Origin: Shimia sp. R9_2
GTDB lineage: Bacteria; Pseudomonadota; Alphaproteobacteria; Rhodobacterales; Rhodobacteraceae
Assembly (NCBI RefSeq): GCF_017743735.1
Contig: NZ_JAGHRO010000003.1
Span: 248,001-312,000, forward strand
Reading direction: 5' to 3'
Length of the DNA stretch: 64,000 bases
A program made the translations under genes and the position numbers. Below the pieces are notes generated by a model, which saw nothing but the letters and a program-made list of their open reading frames with translations, was not told where the DNA came from and did no database searches. Each line of letters begins with the position of its first letter. Positions within the stretch are counted from its first letter, which is position 1. This document shows, piece by piece, positions 1-9,751 of this stretch.

Positions 1-743
1 AACATGGTGTCAGCGGGCAAAGGACCGGCGATGTCAAAGCCCTCAGCGCGCAGTTTGGCGAGCACGGGGACGATCACGCTGGCATCCTCATGGCCCATGG
101 CGCCGCCCTCACCCGCGTGCGGATTGAGGCCCGCCACGGCGATCCGGGGATTGCTGAGACCAAACTGATCTGTGAGGCCTTTGGCGGTGATGCGGATGGT
201 TTCTTCCAGCAGTTCCGGTGTGAGTGCGGCAGGAACCTCAGACACAGGAATATGGATTGTGGTGGGCACGACGCGCAGCATTTCGGAGGCCAGCATCATC
301 ACCACATTGTCCACGCCGCCGAGATCCGCAAGGAATTCTGTATGGCCCGGATAAGCAAAATCCGCGCCGTCTTTCAGGGCTTTCTTGTGGATCGGCAGTG
401 TGCAGACCGCGCTGGCGCTGCCGGACATGGCCATATCAACCGCTTGGGAAATCACGTCAATCACGCCTTCGGCGTTCTCAGGATCTGCCTGACCGGGTGT
501 GCGTGGTGCACCAAAAGGATGGGGAAAGACCGGCAGCGCTTTGGGCATCAAACCCGCAGCCTCCGCCGGATCGTCAATCATCTGATGCGGCACTGTGCCG
601 GGCAAATGATCGGGGTCGGCAATCAGGAAGAACGGCAGTTCCTCTTTCAGGGACTGCCAAGCTTTCTCGGCGATCTCAAGGCCGATGCCCCCCGGCTCAC
701 CACAGGTGAGGGCAATGGGCGCGCGCGATGATGGGCTGGTCAC
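1..743 (-). CDS. pdxA: 4-hydroxythreonine-4-phosphate dehydrogenase PdxA (3' part outside window)
   Basis: PdxA oxidises 4-phosphohydroxy-L-threonine with NAD in the DXP-dependent route to pyridoxal phosphate. Translating the minus strand from a GTG at 743 gives a typical N-terminus (PIALTCGEPGGIG, residues 8-20), then VCTLPIHKKAL and the metal-site region NPHAGEGGAMG. The frame stays open to base 1, so the C-terminal part lies outside. The GTG start overlaps the surA stop by 4 nt (GTGA), which fixes the start and indicates translational coupling. PdxA after SurA in an lptD-surA-pdxA operon is a common proteobacterial arrangement, usually followed by ksgA. Confidence 0.95.
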   Translation of the reverse strand, partial: MTSPSSRAPIALTCGEPGGIGLEIAEKAWQSLKEELPFFLIADPDHLPGTVPHQMIDDPAEAAGLMPKALPVFPHPFGAPRTPGQADPENAEGVIDVISQAVDMAMSGSASAVCTLPIHKKALKDGADFAYPGHTEFLADLGGVDNVVMMLASEMLRVVPTTIHIPVSEVPAALTPELLEETIRITAKGLTDQFGLSNPRIAVAGLNPHAGEGGAMGHEDASVIVPVLAKLRAEGFDIAGPLPADTM

Positions 744-1984
744 TTTTCAATGATCCGAGCTTGGGCGCGCAGCTGGCTGAGATAGCTGTTGGCGTAGCTT
801 TCCAGACGCTGGTTGCGCAGGGCTTGGGCCACGTCTTCGCGCGAGATTTCCTCGGCCAGCTGGGCTGTGCGGCCGCAGAGCATCAGAAGAATGAGGTTCT
901 GCCCATCTGCGGTGGTCAGATTGTAGGAGGCCTCGTTGTCGTCGAGCTTGGCCAGCTCCAGCGCCACGTCCTGTGGAATTTCATTGGGCGCCTGTGTTTC
1001 GCGCACCAGAATTTCCGCGGGCTGATCCTGCGCAATGGCAAAGAGATCATCACAGCGGTCAAGGCTGCCAGCGAGTTCCTTGGCTTTTGCGAGGTTTTCC
1101 TCGGTGCGGCCACCCGGCAGATAATACTTCATATAATCGACGGCGGAATAGGTCGGTGTTGAGCGGCCTGTTTCAGCCACGTCGCGCAGCTGGAACAGCG
1201 CCACGGCGTTGGGCAGCGGCAGCGGACGGCTCACTTCGCCGGGGCGCAGAGCAGTCACAACCGGGCGCAATTCAGCCGGCAGATTGGTGACATTCATCCA
1301 GTCGACACGTCCGCCTTCGGCTTTGGTCGCTGAGGCGGAATAGGTGCGGGCGGCGTTTTCAAAGCTTTCAAAGCTGGTGAGTTCTGAAAGCTGCTCTGCG
1401 AGGCTGAGCACCTGACGCTGGTTTTGTGGCGTCAAAGGTATGATGATTTCATTCAACAGCACGCGCACGCCGCCGGAGCCGCTGTTCTGGGCGATGGCGC
1501 GGTCGATCTCTTCCTCGCTGACCTGGGCGTTGCCCCCGAAGCGGGACTGCACAACCCCGGTCCAGGTGATGTTGGAGATGATGAAGTCGCGTAGCGTTTC
1601 TTCGTCGATCCCTTCACCGGACAGGGCCTGAACCAGATCGTCGATGTTCATGTTGATGCGGTCGGCGAAGTTGTCGAGGCCGTTCTGGATGCCTTCATCC
1701 GTGGCCGCAATGCCGGTGAGGCGGGCGGCTTGCAATTTCAAGCGGTCATCAATCAGCTGTTCGCGGGCCAGTTTTCCGGGATCACCCGGCGCATTCATGA
1801 TGGCTAGCAGGCGAGCGCGCTGATCAAGCTCGTAGTAGCTGACGGCGGAGTCGTTCACCAAAATCGCTGGGCTGAAAGCGCTTTGCGCGGAGGCGGGGCC
1901 GGTCAGCAAGGCCGCTGCTGCGAGTGTGCTGGCCGTGCCCGTGAAGGAGCGCAGAAGGGAGCGGATGAAAGGGCGTCGCGTCAT
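740..1984 (-). CDS. surA: Periplasmic chaperone/peptidyl-prolyl isomerase SurA
   Basis: 414 aa. SurA escorts outer-membrane proteins, including LptD, across the periplasm. The N-terminus MTRRPFIRSLLRSF is followed by a hydrophobic stretch and a predicted signal-peptidase site after PASAQS. The mature start (ILVNDSAVSYYELDQR) is the usual SurA N-terminal chaperone-domain motif, and a PpiC-like parvulin domain follows at roughly residues 180-270. The frame is open much further upstream into lptD, but the signal peptide supports the ATG at 1984, which leaves a 22-nt gap to the lptD stop. Alphaproteobacterial SurA homologues are divergent, so the name rests on architecture and operon position. 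Confidence 0.9.
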   Translation of the reverse strand: MTRRPFIRSLLRSFTGTASTLAAAALLTGPASAQSAFSPAILVNDSAVSYYELDQRARLLAIMNAPGDPGKLAREQLIDDRLKLQAARLTGIAATDEGIQNGLDNFADRINMNIDDLVQALSGEGIDEETLRDFIISNITWTGVVQSRFGGNAQVSEEEIDRAIAQNSGSGGVRVLLNEIIIPLTPQNQRQVLSLAEQLSELTSFESFENAARTYSASATKAEGGRVDWMNVTNLPAELRPVVTALRPGEVSRPLPLPNAVALFQLRDVAETGRSTPTYSAVDYMKYYLPGGRTEENLAKAKELAGSLDRCDDLFAIAQDQPAEILVRETQAPNEIPQDVALELAKLDDNEASYNLTTADGQNLILLMLCGRTAQLAEEISREDVAQALRNQRLESYANSYLSQLRAQARIIEK

Positions 1985-2006
1985 GAGAGTGTCGTCTTCC
2001 TGTAAT

Positions 2007-4178
2007 TCAGCCACAGGTGCGGCTATAGCTCTTATCGTTTGAATTGACCGAAAATCCAAGCAGGGCCACGTTGATGCCAAAGGTGTTGCTGGATTGTACG
2101 GTATCGGATGTGGAGAAGCGGCGCGAGAGCGAAAGTTCGACCTGCACGCATTCGTTACGATACTGCAGTCCGAGGCCCGCGCGGGCCGATTTTCCGGCCA
2201 CGGCGTCATAGCGCCAGTCGACCAGTCCGGTCCAATGGCGCGAGAAACGGTAGCTGCTGTCCAAGGTCCATTCCGAGATGCGCTCGTCGCGCGCTTCTTC
2301 GGGATCTCTTGCCAGCCAAATGTAGCTGGCATCCACCATCAGCATCGGATTGCTCCAGCCCAGACGGGCGGCCGCCTTGTTGAGGGTACCGCCCGAATCC
2401 AGCAGGCCACGGGCAGAGGCCACCAAGCCGTTTTGATTGTTGAACTGACCCGCGATCAGCAGATCTGAGGTCTTGCCGGACAGGCCGGATGTTTCAGAAA
2501 AATCACCTTGGGACTGATCGCGGAACACTTGGCCAAAGGTGAAATGCCCTTCCCAGCCCTCTGAAGTAACGCGCGACCAGTTCACACCGAGAGCCGCAGC
2601 CGAGCCGCGTTCGCGCCGGTCATAAGACGGGAAGCGAGACAGGGCGAGCAGGTTGCCTTCGTCAAATTCCGCGCGGGTGCTTTCATCATTGGCGATGTCG
2701 AGATCGCTGCCACCGGTCCAGCCGATCTGTGCAAGAGGTTCCAGCAGATAGGTTGCCCCGTCGGTGCCGCGTTTGACCAACGGATAGCGCAGGTTCACGG
2801 CGACTGTGGGGGTGAAGCCGCTGTCAAATGAACTGAAATTGGAATCGTTCAGTGTTTTGTAAGCGTCAAAGGCCAACCCACCGGTTGCTCCTACGCGCAG
2901 GCCACCCGCCATCGTCCAATTGCGCAGCCATTCAACAGACGCGTTGGTGCGCGCCACATCGCGGCCGTCATCACCATCCGCACCTGAATCCCGTTGGTGG
3001 GAATGCGCCTCAAGCCGGGTGCGCAGCTCGCCGCCAATAAGGTTTGGGAAATAGCGGCGCTCGGTTTCGGCCTGAAACACCAGCGTGGGCAGGGTGTTGT
3101 TGTCTTCGTCATCGCGCAGCGAGCGGAAGTGGTACACGCCAAAGCTGGTGTTTTCGTAGCGAGAGGCGCGCTGCACCTTCACGCTGCTGTTGAGGCGGTC
3201 GAGATCTGAATAGTCGTAGTCAGAGAGATAAGCATCATCTGATACGGCTTTGATATCAAAGGTAAGTTTGTAGTCTCTTTGCAGCTGGAAGAGTCCATTA
3301 GCAAAGGCGTACCCACGAGTTTCTCCGGGGCGCAGGTCGTCATCAGAAATCGCACCATCAACCTGAAATCCGCCATTTTCAAACGCTTGCCGATAGCTGA
3401 ACTCCAGCGTGCGGGATTCGGTGGAGATATAAGGCGTGAGCGTGATGTCTTTGTCTTCGCCGATCGGGAAAAAGTAAGGCAGCTTCACCCCGTTGCCGAG
3501 CAGCGACGTGCGTGTGAATTGCGGAAACAGAAAGCCTTTGCTGCGTTTCAGCGTTGGATCGGGCATCCGCAGGTAGGGGAAATAGAACACGGGCACATCG
3601 CGGACGAGAAAGCTCGCCTGCTCAAAATACACCTGCCGCTCTTGCTGATCGTGAATCACCCGTTTGGCACGGATTTGCCAAAGCGGGGCTTCGCCGGTTT
3701 CGCAGATCCGACAGGATGAAACTGTCGTTTTGGTCAGGACGTTGTAGCGGCCCTCAACGCGATTGAGCTGTTGGGCGGCCATTTGCACCTGATCGGCAAG
3801 CACAAGGCGCGCGCTGCGGATCAGGCCTGAACGGAAATCGGCATCAAGCTCGGCAGAGTCGGCAACAATGGAAATCTCATCCCCATCACTGATCCGGATG
3901 GGGCCAATAAGGCTGATCTCGCCGGTCTCGTTATTATAGGTGACCTCGCGGGCTTGCAGACGGGTGTTGCCGGAGACGGCTTCGACATTGCCGCGCGCTT
4001 TGAGGATATTCTGGCCGACCAATTCCACGCTGTCGGCAATCAGCACCACATTTTGCGGCGCCTCTTGGGCGGTGTTTGAACCTGCCGCCGATGCAGGGGC
4101 GGATTGCGCGTAAGTGTGCGGAGCAAAAGCGCAAGTCAGTGCAGTGGCCGCCATCAGGCGGAAGAGGAGCTTCGTCAT
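2007..4178 (-). CDS. lptD: LPS-assembly outer-membrane protein LptD
   Basis: 723 aa. LptD forms the outer-membrane translocon that inserts lipopolysaccharide into the outer leaflet. It shows a signal peptide (cleavage near AQSAPA), an OstA-like N-terminal beta-jellyroll domain (about residues 40-140, with NVVLIADSVELVGQNILKAR), then a long beta-barrel region rich in alternating hydrophobic residues. Cysteine pairs such as SSCRICETG near residues 154-162 and a near-terminal Cys could form the disulfides seen in characterised LptD. The start has a good ribosome site (GGAGGACGG) and overlaps lptG by 4 nt (ATGA). The lptF-lptG-lptD order unites the permease and its outer-membrane exit. Confidence 0.95.
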   Translation of the reverse strand: MTKLLFRLMAATALTCAFAPHTYAQSAPASAAGSNTAQEAPQNVVLIADSVELVGQNILKARGNVEAVSGNTRLQAREVTYNNETGEISLIGPIRISDGDEISIVADSAELDADFRSGLIRSARLVLADQVQMAAQQLNRVEGRYNVLTKTTVSSCRICETGEAPLWQIRAKRVIHDQQERQVYFEQASFLVRDVPVFYFPYLRMPDPTLKRSKGFLFPQFTRTSLLGNGVKLPYFFPIGEDKDITLTPYISTESRTLEFSYRQAFENGGFQVDGAISDDDLRPGETRGYAFANGLFQLQRDYKLTFDIKAVSDDAYLSDYDYSDLDRLNSSVKVQRASRYENTSFGVYHFRSLRDDEDNNTLPTLVFQAETERRYFPNLIGGELRTRLEAHSHQRDSGADGDDGRDVARTNASVEWLRNWTMAGGLRVGATGGLAFDAYKTLNDSNFSSFDSGFTPTVAVNLRYPLVKRGTDGATYLLEPLAQIGWTGGSDLDIANDESTRAEFDEGNLLALSRFPSYDRRERGSAAALGVNWSRVTSEGWEGHFTFGQVFRDQSQGDFSETSGLSGKTSDLLIAGQFNNQNGLVASARGLLDSGGTLNKAAARLGWSNPMLMVDASYIWLARDPEEARDERISEWTLDSSYRFSRHWTGLVDWRYDAVAGKSARAGLGLQYRNECVQVELSLSRRFSTSDTVQSSNTFGINVALLGFSVNSNDKSYSRTCG

Positions 4179-5272
4179 CCGTCCTCCATATGCAACAACA
4201 GCCCCAGTGCCAATAAGACACTTGCAGAAGGTGGCGCCCAGGCTGCGAGGAGCACCGGGATCTGACCATTCTCTCCAAGGATCTGGGCGAAGTTGCGGAT
4301 GAAATAGAGGCTAAAGCCAACAAGGATGGCAAACAGAACGGCGACGCCGGTGTTGCCAAAGCGGGTGTGGCGCATGGTGAAAGCGGAGCCAACCAGAACC
4401 ATGGCCATCAGGAACAGAGGCTGGGCCAGCTCCATGTGCAGCCAAACGGTGTGGCGGCGCGATGAAAACCCTGCTTCGTCGAGCTCTTTGATAAATTGGG
4501 GCAAAAGCCAAACGGATATCGCAGAGGGGCTGCCGAAACGGTCGCGGATGCGGTCGGGCGTGAGATTGCTGGCCAGGTGGAGCGTTTCGTGATGCACGGC
4601 CTCGGCACCTTCGGTGACGCTGCGGTTGAGGTTCCAGACGCGGGCGTTGGTGAGTTCCCAGCCTTCCTCAAGCAGGCGCGCGGTCTCTGCTTCGATGCGC
4701 GATTGCGGCCCGCCGTTGTCGGCGTATGTGATGACGCTGAGGTTGATGAACTGGCTTGCATCCGCATTGGTGCGGTCGGCGTGAATGACCGCGTGGCCCT
4801 CCGGCCCGCCTTGGCGCAGCCAGATGCCTTCCTCGGTCAATGAGAGCGCCTCCCCGCCATTGTTGCGCAGGGCGTCGCTTTGCTTTTCGTATTCCAGAGA
4901 GGTTGTTGCGACCAACGGGTTGAGAACTGTCACCGCAAGCAGCCCCAGCAACATGGCCACAACAACAGGTGAGAGTACCGCGACGATCCCGGATCTGCCT
5001 GCGGCGCGCACAACCACCAGCTCTGAGCTGCGGGCCAAGCCGATGAACAGGGCCACGGTTGCCAGAATGACAATCAAAGGCAGGAGTTGGTAAAGCCCCT
5101 GTGGCGCGCGCAGTAGCGTAAGGCCGAGCACGCGATAAAACCCAACCTCATCCACATCAAAGCGGCGGAGTTGTTCCATCATGTCCAAAAGCATGGTCAG
5201 CACGAAGAAGACGGTCAGGATGCTGAGGAACATCCAGAGGAATTTGCGCGCGAAATAGAGGTGCGTGGTCAT
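4175..5272 (-). CDS. lptG: LPS export ABC transporter permease LptG
   Basis: 365 aa, YjgP/YjgQ family. With LptF and the ATPase LptB it extracts LPS from the inner membrane. Hydrophobic helices cluster at the N-terminus (residues about 10-30, 55-80, 95-120) and C-terminus (270-365), flanking a periplasmic beta-jellyroll segment (about 130-265), the standard LptF/G layout. It overlaps lptF upstream and lptD downstream by 4 nt each. Assignment as LptG rather than LptF rests on its second position in the operon and its N-terminus (LYFARKFLWMFLSILTVFF). Confidence 0.94.
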   Translation of the reverse strand: MTTHLYFARKFLWMFLSILTVFFVLTMLLDMMEQLRRFDVDEVGFYRVLGLTLLRAPQGLYQLLPLIVILATVALFIGLARSSELVVVRAAGRSGIVAVLSPVVVAMLLGLLAVTVLNPLVATTSLEYEKQSDALRNNGGEALSLTEEGIWLRQGGPEGHAVIHADRTNADASQFINLSVITYADNGGPQSRIEAETARLLEEGWELTNARVWNLNRSVTEGAEAVHHETLHLASNLTPDRIRDRFGSPSAISVWLLPQFIKELDEAGFSSRRHTVWLHMELAQPLFLMAMVLVGSAFTMRHTRFGNTGVAVLFAILVGFSLYFIRNFAQILGENGQIPVLLAAWAPPSASVLLALGLLLHMEDG

Positions 5273-6384
5273 GCGGTTGCCCTCCGCAGGCGCAGAGGAT
5301 TGGATGCGAAATAGAGCAAGCCAAAGGCCACAAAGAAGCCGAGGGCCGCGGGCAGATAAAGCAGCGGCCAGAGGTCCGGCGCATCCTGAACAGGGTCGGA
5401 CACCACATTTTTAAGCGCTTCGAGCACAACAAGGATGGCGAAGGCTGACAGGATCTGCCGCCAGACCCCAAAGCGGCTAAAACTGCCGATGATCAGCATC
5501 CCAAAGCCGATCAAGGCAAAGACGATACACATGACCGGTTGAGTAAAGCGGGCGTGGAATTCTTCGGTGACTTTCCCAAGGCTTTCTCCGGTCTCAGCAG
5601 ACACAGAGGCAAGGGCGCCAAAAACATCCCAGGTTGGCATGAAGTCGATAGAGCCGCGGGAGGCGACATCCGGGTCAACAAGGGCGCTGATGTCATAGGA
5701 GAAGTCAGCGAAGTTGGTGGTCATCAGGCGGTCCGTGCCGGTGGGGTTGAGCTGCATGAGGCCGTCGACCATCACCAGTTTGGGGCCGCTTTCGTCCTGT
5801 ACCAGATAGGCCTCCGCAGCCGTGTGGACCGTAGAACTGCCGGGGTTGCGGCTGTCAGCCATCAGCACGTCTCTGAGCACACCATCGGAGGTGATTTCGC
5901 GGATGTAGAAAGTGACCCCGTCAATGGGATGCAAAAAAGTGCCATCCGTCAAAAGGCGTGCGGTGACATTTTCGCTGATCTCGGACTGTCTCTGGCTCAG
6001 CTCTTTGGTGGAGCCAGGCACAAGAAAATGGGTCAGGGCGCTCATCATCAAAGCAGTGATTAGACCAAAGATGGCCACGGGACGGGCCAGACGCCACGGG
6101 CTGAAGCCGGTGGCCTGCATGACGGTCAGTTCGCTTTCATTGGATAGGCGGTTGGTGACATAGACCGTGCCCGCGAAAACCGCGATTGGCAGCACGCGCC
6201 GGATCACATTTGGCAAGGTCAGTACCGAAAGTTCCAGAAAAACAGCCACGTTCTGGCCGCTGGCGATCAGCTGGTCAAACAGTGACACAGCCTGATTGAC
6301 CCAATAGACCGACACAAGGATCAGTGCGAAGAAGCCAAACAGGGTTAGGAACTGCGACAGGATGTATCTGTCGAATCTGCTCAC
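5269..6384 (-). CDS. lptF: LPS export ABC transporter permease LptF
   Basis: 371 aa, YjgP/YjgQ family, first gene of the lpt operon. The N-terminus MSRFDRYILSQFLTLFGFFA is typical of LptF. TM helices lie near residues 10-35, 50-75 and 95-120, with three more near the C-terminus (from about residue 285), and a periplasmic domain between them. The motif SELTVMQATGFSPWRLARP after the second helix is the coupling-helix region that contacts LptB. A 144-bp divergent intergenic region separates it from pepA, so the operon promoter probably lies at 6385-6528. Confidence 0.94.
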   Translation of the reverse strand: MSRFDRYILSQFLTLFGFFALILVSVYWVNQAVSLFDQLIASGQNVAVFLELSVLTLPNVIRRVLPIAVFAGTVYVTNRLSNESELTVMQATGFSPWRLARPVAIFGLITALMMSALTHFLVPGSTKELSQRQSEISENVTARLLTDGTFLHPIDGVTFYIREITSDGVLRDVLMADSRNPGSSTVHTAAEAYLVQDESGPKLVMVDGLMQLNPTGTDRLMTTNFADFSYDISALVDPDVASRGSIDFMPTWDVFGALASVSAETGESLGKVTEEFHARFTQPVMCIVFALIGFGMLIIGSFSRFGVWRQILSAFAILVVLEALKNVVSDPVQDAPDLWPLLYLPAALGFFVAFGLLYFASNPLRLRRATA

Positions 6385-6528
6385 GCCGTGGACTCCCTCA
6401 AGTGCCTATTCTTTCGGCGCAGTTTAGTGGAATTGATTGCGCGGTGAAACTGCAATCTGGCGATGGCTACTGGTCAAGCCAGATCGGGCGCGCTAGGTGT
6501 TTGGCATCAGTAAAACGGAGACACCAGA

Positions 6529-7995
6529 ATGCGCCCTGTGCAGTTTGCTTTTGAAGAAACCCAATTGGACGAAATTGCAAAGGCAGAGGGGCGGATCGCG
6601 ATTTTTGTGCCTCAGGAGGGTAACCTCGATCAGGGCGCGCGTCGGATCAACCGGCTGACCCGTGGCGCGATTGAGCGTCTGCGTGAAGAAAAGGGTGAGA
6701 AAGCCTCAAATGGCGATCTGATCAGCCTCGCGTTTCCGGCTGGTTTGGCCGCAGAAGCCGTTGATGTTGTGGTGCTGCCGCGCCGTTGCAGCGTGGAAGA
6801 GGCGCGCAAGGCCGGAGCCGCGCTTGGTAAGGCGCGTGGCAAAGCGGCGCTGACCGTGCTGGCTGGCACCCATCCCAAAGCGGCGCAGATCGCTTTTGGC
6901 ATCGCAATGCGTGACTACGGTTTTGATGACCACAAAACCGCAGAGGCCAAGGATGATGCGCGCGCGGTGCGCATGATGGTGAGCAAGCCTGACGATGTTG
7001 AGGCCGCCGCCAGCCCCTTGTTGGCCGTGGCAGATGGGGCGTTTTTCACACGTGACCTGACCAATGAGCCCGCCAATGTGCTGACCACCACCGAATTTGC
7101 CGACCGTCTGGTGGCGCTGAAGGACATTGGCCTTGAGGTTGAGGTGCTGGAAGAGGACCAACTCAAGGAATTGGGCATGGGCGCGCTTCTCTCCGTTGGA
7201 GAAGGCTCTGAAAGCCCCTCCAAAGTTGTTGTGATGCAATGGAAAGGCGGCGACGCCAAGGCCGCGCCATTGGCGCTGGTTGGCAAAGGTGTGGTGTTTG
7301 ATACGGGTGGCATTTCGCTCAAACCGGCGGCCGGCATGGAAGACATGACCATGGACATGGGCGGCGCAGGTGTTGTGGCCGGCACCATGAAAGCGCTGGC
7401 GTTGCGCAAGGCAAAGGCCAATGTGGTCGGCCTTGTCGGCCTCGTGGAAAACATGCCGTCTGGCCGCGCGACCCGTCCGGGGGATGTGGTGACCTCTATG
7501 AAGGGCGACACCATTGAGGTGATCAACACAGATGCTGAGGGGCGTTTGGTGCTGTGCGATGTAATGCACTATGCGCAAGAGCGTTTCAAACCGGCGGGTA
7601 TGATTGATTTGGCCACTTTGACGGGTGCGATCATCATCGGTCTTGGCCATGAAAACGCGGGCGTTTTCTCCAACGATGACATGCTCTGCAACGCCTTCCT
7701 GAAAGCGGCGGATGCGGAAGGTGAAGGCGCGTGGCGGATGCCGCTGGGCAAAGGCTATGCCAAACAGCTGAAATCGCGGATTGCAGACGTGAAAAACGTT
7801 GGTGGCCGCCCAGCGGGGTCGATCACAGCGGCGGAATTCCTGCAGCGCTTTGTGCAGGAAGACATGCCGTGGATTCACCTCGATATCGCGGGCGTTGCCA
7901 GCGTGAAATCGGAAACCGCGCTTGCACCTGCTGGTGCAACCGGCTGGGGCGTGAGCGCGCTGAGCCGGTTGGTGGCGGACAACTTCGAGGTGTAA
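6529..7995 (+). CDS. pepA: Leucyl aminopeptidase (M17 family)
   Basis: 488 aa, the usual M17 length. A cytosolic dimanganese/zinc aminopeptidase that releases N-terminal residues from peptides. The C-terminal catalytic half carries GKGVVFDTGGISLKPA and the family signature NTDAEGRLVL near residue 330, which supply metal-binding Asp/Glu and catalytic residues. The N-terminal half is the variable macro-like domain. The ATG at 6529 is the first in frame. It diverges from lptF. holC begins 4 nt after its stop, a pairing often seen in alphaproteobacteria. Confidence 0.96.
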   Translation: MRPVQFAFEETQLDEIAKAEGRIAIFVPQEGNLDQGARRINRLTRGAIERLREEKGEKASNGDLISLAFPAGLAAEAVDVVVLPRRCSVEEARKAGAALGKARGKAALTVLAGTHPKAAQIAFGIAMRDYGFDDHKTAEAKDDARAVRMMVSKPDDVEAAASPLLAVADGAFFTRDLTNEPANVLTTTEFADRLVALKDIGLEVEVLEEDQLKELGMGALLSVGEGSESPSKVVVMQWKGGDAKAAPLALVGKGVVFDTGGISLKPAAGMEDMTMDMGGAGVVAGTMKALALRKAKANVVGLVGLVENMPSGRATRPGDVVTSMKGDTIEVINTDAEGRLVLCDVMHYAQERFKPAGMIDLATLTGAIIIGLGHENAGVFSNDDMLCNAFLKAADAEGEGAWRMPLGKGYAKQLKSRIADVKNVGGRPAGSITAAEFLQRFVQEDMPWIHLDIAGVASVKSETALAPAGATGWGVSALSRLVADNFEV

Positions 7996-7999
7996 GCCC

Positions 8000-8467
8000 T
8001 TGGGCGCGGCCTATTTTTATCACCTGACACAAGCGCCGCTTGATACCACGCTGCCGCGTCTTCTGGAGAAGGCGCGGGGCGCGGGTTGGGCCATTGCTGT
8101 GCGGGGGGTGGACCCGGGCCGCATGGAATGGCTGGATCAAAAGCTCTGGCTTTTGGGCGATGAGAGCTTTCTGGCGCATGGGCTGGCAGGTGGACCTTAT
8201 GACAGGTTGCAGCCCATCTTGCTGACGACATCTTCGGACAAGCCAAATGCGGCGGCATGCATCATGTCAGTGGATGGCGCGGCGGTGAGCGCGGAAGAGG
8301 TCAACACAACTGAGCGGGTCTGTATCCTGTTTGACGGGCATGACCCGGAGGCCGTTCAACATGCCCGGGGGCAGTGGAAAGCGCTGACCGATGCGGGTTG
8401 CGCGGCGCAATACTGGTCTGAAGAGACGGGTGTTTGGCAGAAGAAGGCGGAAAGCGGCGGGAACTAA
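8000..8467 (+). CDS. holC: DNA polymerase III chi subunit
   Basis: 155 aa. Chi links the clamp-loader complex to single-strand-binding protein at the replication fork. The N-terminus GAAYFYHLTQAPLDTTLPRL and the segment WLLGDESFLAHGLAGG match the alphaproteobacterial HolC pattern. The start is a TTG only 4 nt after the pepA stop. No better ATG/GTG exists nearby, so the start is moderately certain. The pepA-holC neighbourhood supports the call. Confidence 0.88.
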   Translation: MGAAYFYHLTQAPLDTTLPRLLEKARGAGWAIAVRGVDPGRMEWLDQKLWLLGDESFLAHGLAGGPYDRLQPILLTTSSDKPNAAACIMSVDGAAVSAEEVNTTERVCILFDGHDPEAVQHARGQWKALTDAGCAAQYWSEETGVWQKKAESGGN

Positions 8468-8477
8468 GATCCCAGGC

Positions 8478-9059
8478 TTACCGCGTTAGAATCAAACGGT
8501 TTCCGGCGATTGTGATCTGCGCATAGCGCTGCAGATAGGACATGCCGAGCAGCGACTGCGGCATTTCGCCTTCGTTCACCGTGGCGCGCACGTCGCGGTC
8601 TGTAAAATCTCCCAGAGAAATTTCCTCGATCCAGACAGGTGCAATGCGGACTTCGCCGTTTGCGGTCATGGCGCGGCCCCAATAGGCGAGGTTGTCCGGA
8701 TCAAGCCCGGCGCGGCGGGCATCTGCTTTGGACAGCACGATTTCAGATGCGCCGGTATCCACCACAAAGTCAATATTGGCACCGTTGAGGCGCAGCGTGG
8801 CGTAGTAGTGGCCATCGTTGCTGCGCGGGATTTCGATGCGGCTGCCGTCATCCAGCACGGTTTGCATGGGGCGCACCGTGGAGCGGATGTCTTCCCACAT
8901 GCCAGCCACCGCAATGGCCCCCAGAAATATCAGCACCCATATGGCCGCGTTACGCAGGGTCTGGCCAAGCGCAAGGCGGCCCGATGAAATGTACCACATC
9001 AGAACCATCACCAGTAGCAGGCTCAGATATGCGAGGTGGCCGATCTCAAATTCGCTCAT
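8478..9059 (-). CDS. Membrane-anchored retropepsin-like aspartic protease (TIGR02281 type)
   Basis: 193 aa. Two hydrophobic helices (about residues 9-24 and 38-54) precede a single retropepsin domain with the catalytic motif VDTGASEIVL (Asp101-Thr-Gly). A second conserved stretch, LLGMSYLQRY, corresponds to the hydrophobic-hydrophobic-Gly element of the fold. Clan AA proteases of this kind act as dimers, and the domain probably faces the periplasm. The substrate is unknown. The gene converges on holC (10-nt gap) and has no obvious operon partner except marC upstream on the same strand. Confidence 0.85.
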   Translation of the reverse strand: MSEFEIGHLAYLSLLLVMVLMWYISSGRLALGQTLRNAAIWVLIFLGAIAVAGMWEDIRSTVRPMQTVLDDGSRIEIPRSNDGHYYATLRLNGANIDFVVDTGASEIVLSKADARRAGLDPDNLAYWGRAMTANGEVRIAPVWIEEISLGDFTDRDVRATVNEGEMPQSLLGMSYLQRYAQITIAGNRLILTR

Positions 9060-9085
9060 GATGCGGATGTCCCAGATGCGCTTTG

Positions 9086-9709
9086 CTAGCCAACAAGCCC
9101 AAAATCTTTGAGGCCATCAAGGATAAACTGCACGGCAAGCGCTGCGAGCAGCATGCCGAGAAGGCGGGTGATCACGGTGATGCCGGTGCGGCCAAGCAGG
9201 CGTTCCAGATAACCTGCGGTGAGGAACAGACAGAACACAATTGCCAGAACCAGAAGCGCAACACCAAGCACCGCGAGGGTGGCCTGTACGCCGGTGTCCT
9301 GACCTGCGAGCAGGATCACAGAGGTGATCGCGCCGGGGCCTGCCAGCAGCGGAATGGCCAGCGGGAAGATCGAAGGATCCGGGTAGTCTTCCTCAGCTTC
9401 TTCGGCCTGATCTTCGCGCCGTTTGGTGCGGCGTTCAAAGAGCATGTCGAAAGCTGTTACAAAAAGCAGGATTCCACCCGCAATCCGGAACGCGGGCATG
9501 GAGATGCCAATGCCGTTCAGCACAGCTTCGCCAAGGAAGCCGAAGAGCGACAGGATCACAAAGGCCGTGACGCAGGAACGGATGGCGATTGTGCGCCGTT
9601 CGCGCGCGGGCACGCCTTGGGTCAGCGACACATAGATCGGAAAAAGTCCAATCGGGTCGATGATCACAAAAAGCGTCACAAAGGCCGTGATAAAGGCTGC
9701 GCTGTCCAT
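9086..9709 (-). CDS. MarC family integral membrane protein
   Basis: 207 aa, predicted about six TM helices. MDSAAFITAFVTLFVIIDPIGLFPIYVSL at the N-terminus contains the family's hallmark DP(I/V)G motif, and the region around residue 115 (IFPLAIPLLAGPGAI) is the second conserved motif. Despite the name, MarC proteins are not shown to confer antibiotic resistance and their transport role is unresolved. An acidic loop (REDQAEEAEEDYPDP) sits between helices 3 and 4. Confidence 0.9.
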   Translation of the reverse strand: MDSAAFITAFVTLFVIIDPIGLFPIYVSLTQGVPARERRTIAIRSCVTAFVILSLFGFLGEAVLNGIGISMPAFRIAGGILLFVTAFDMLFERRTKRREDQAEEAEEDYPDPSIFPLAIPLLAGPGAITSVILLAGQDTGVQATLAVLGVALLVLAIVFCLFLTAGYLERLLGRTGITVITRLLGMLLAALAVQFILDGLKDFGLVG

Positions 9710-9751
9710 GGTGGTTGGGTTTTCCTTTTAGTGATGGAGCAAAGGCTAAGG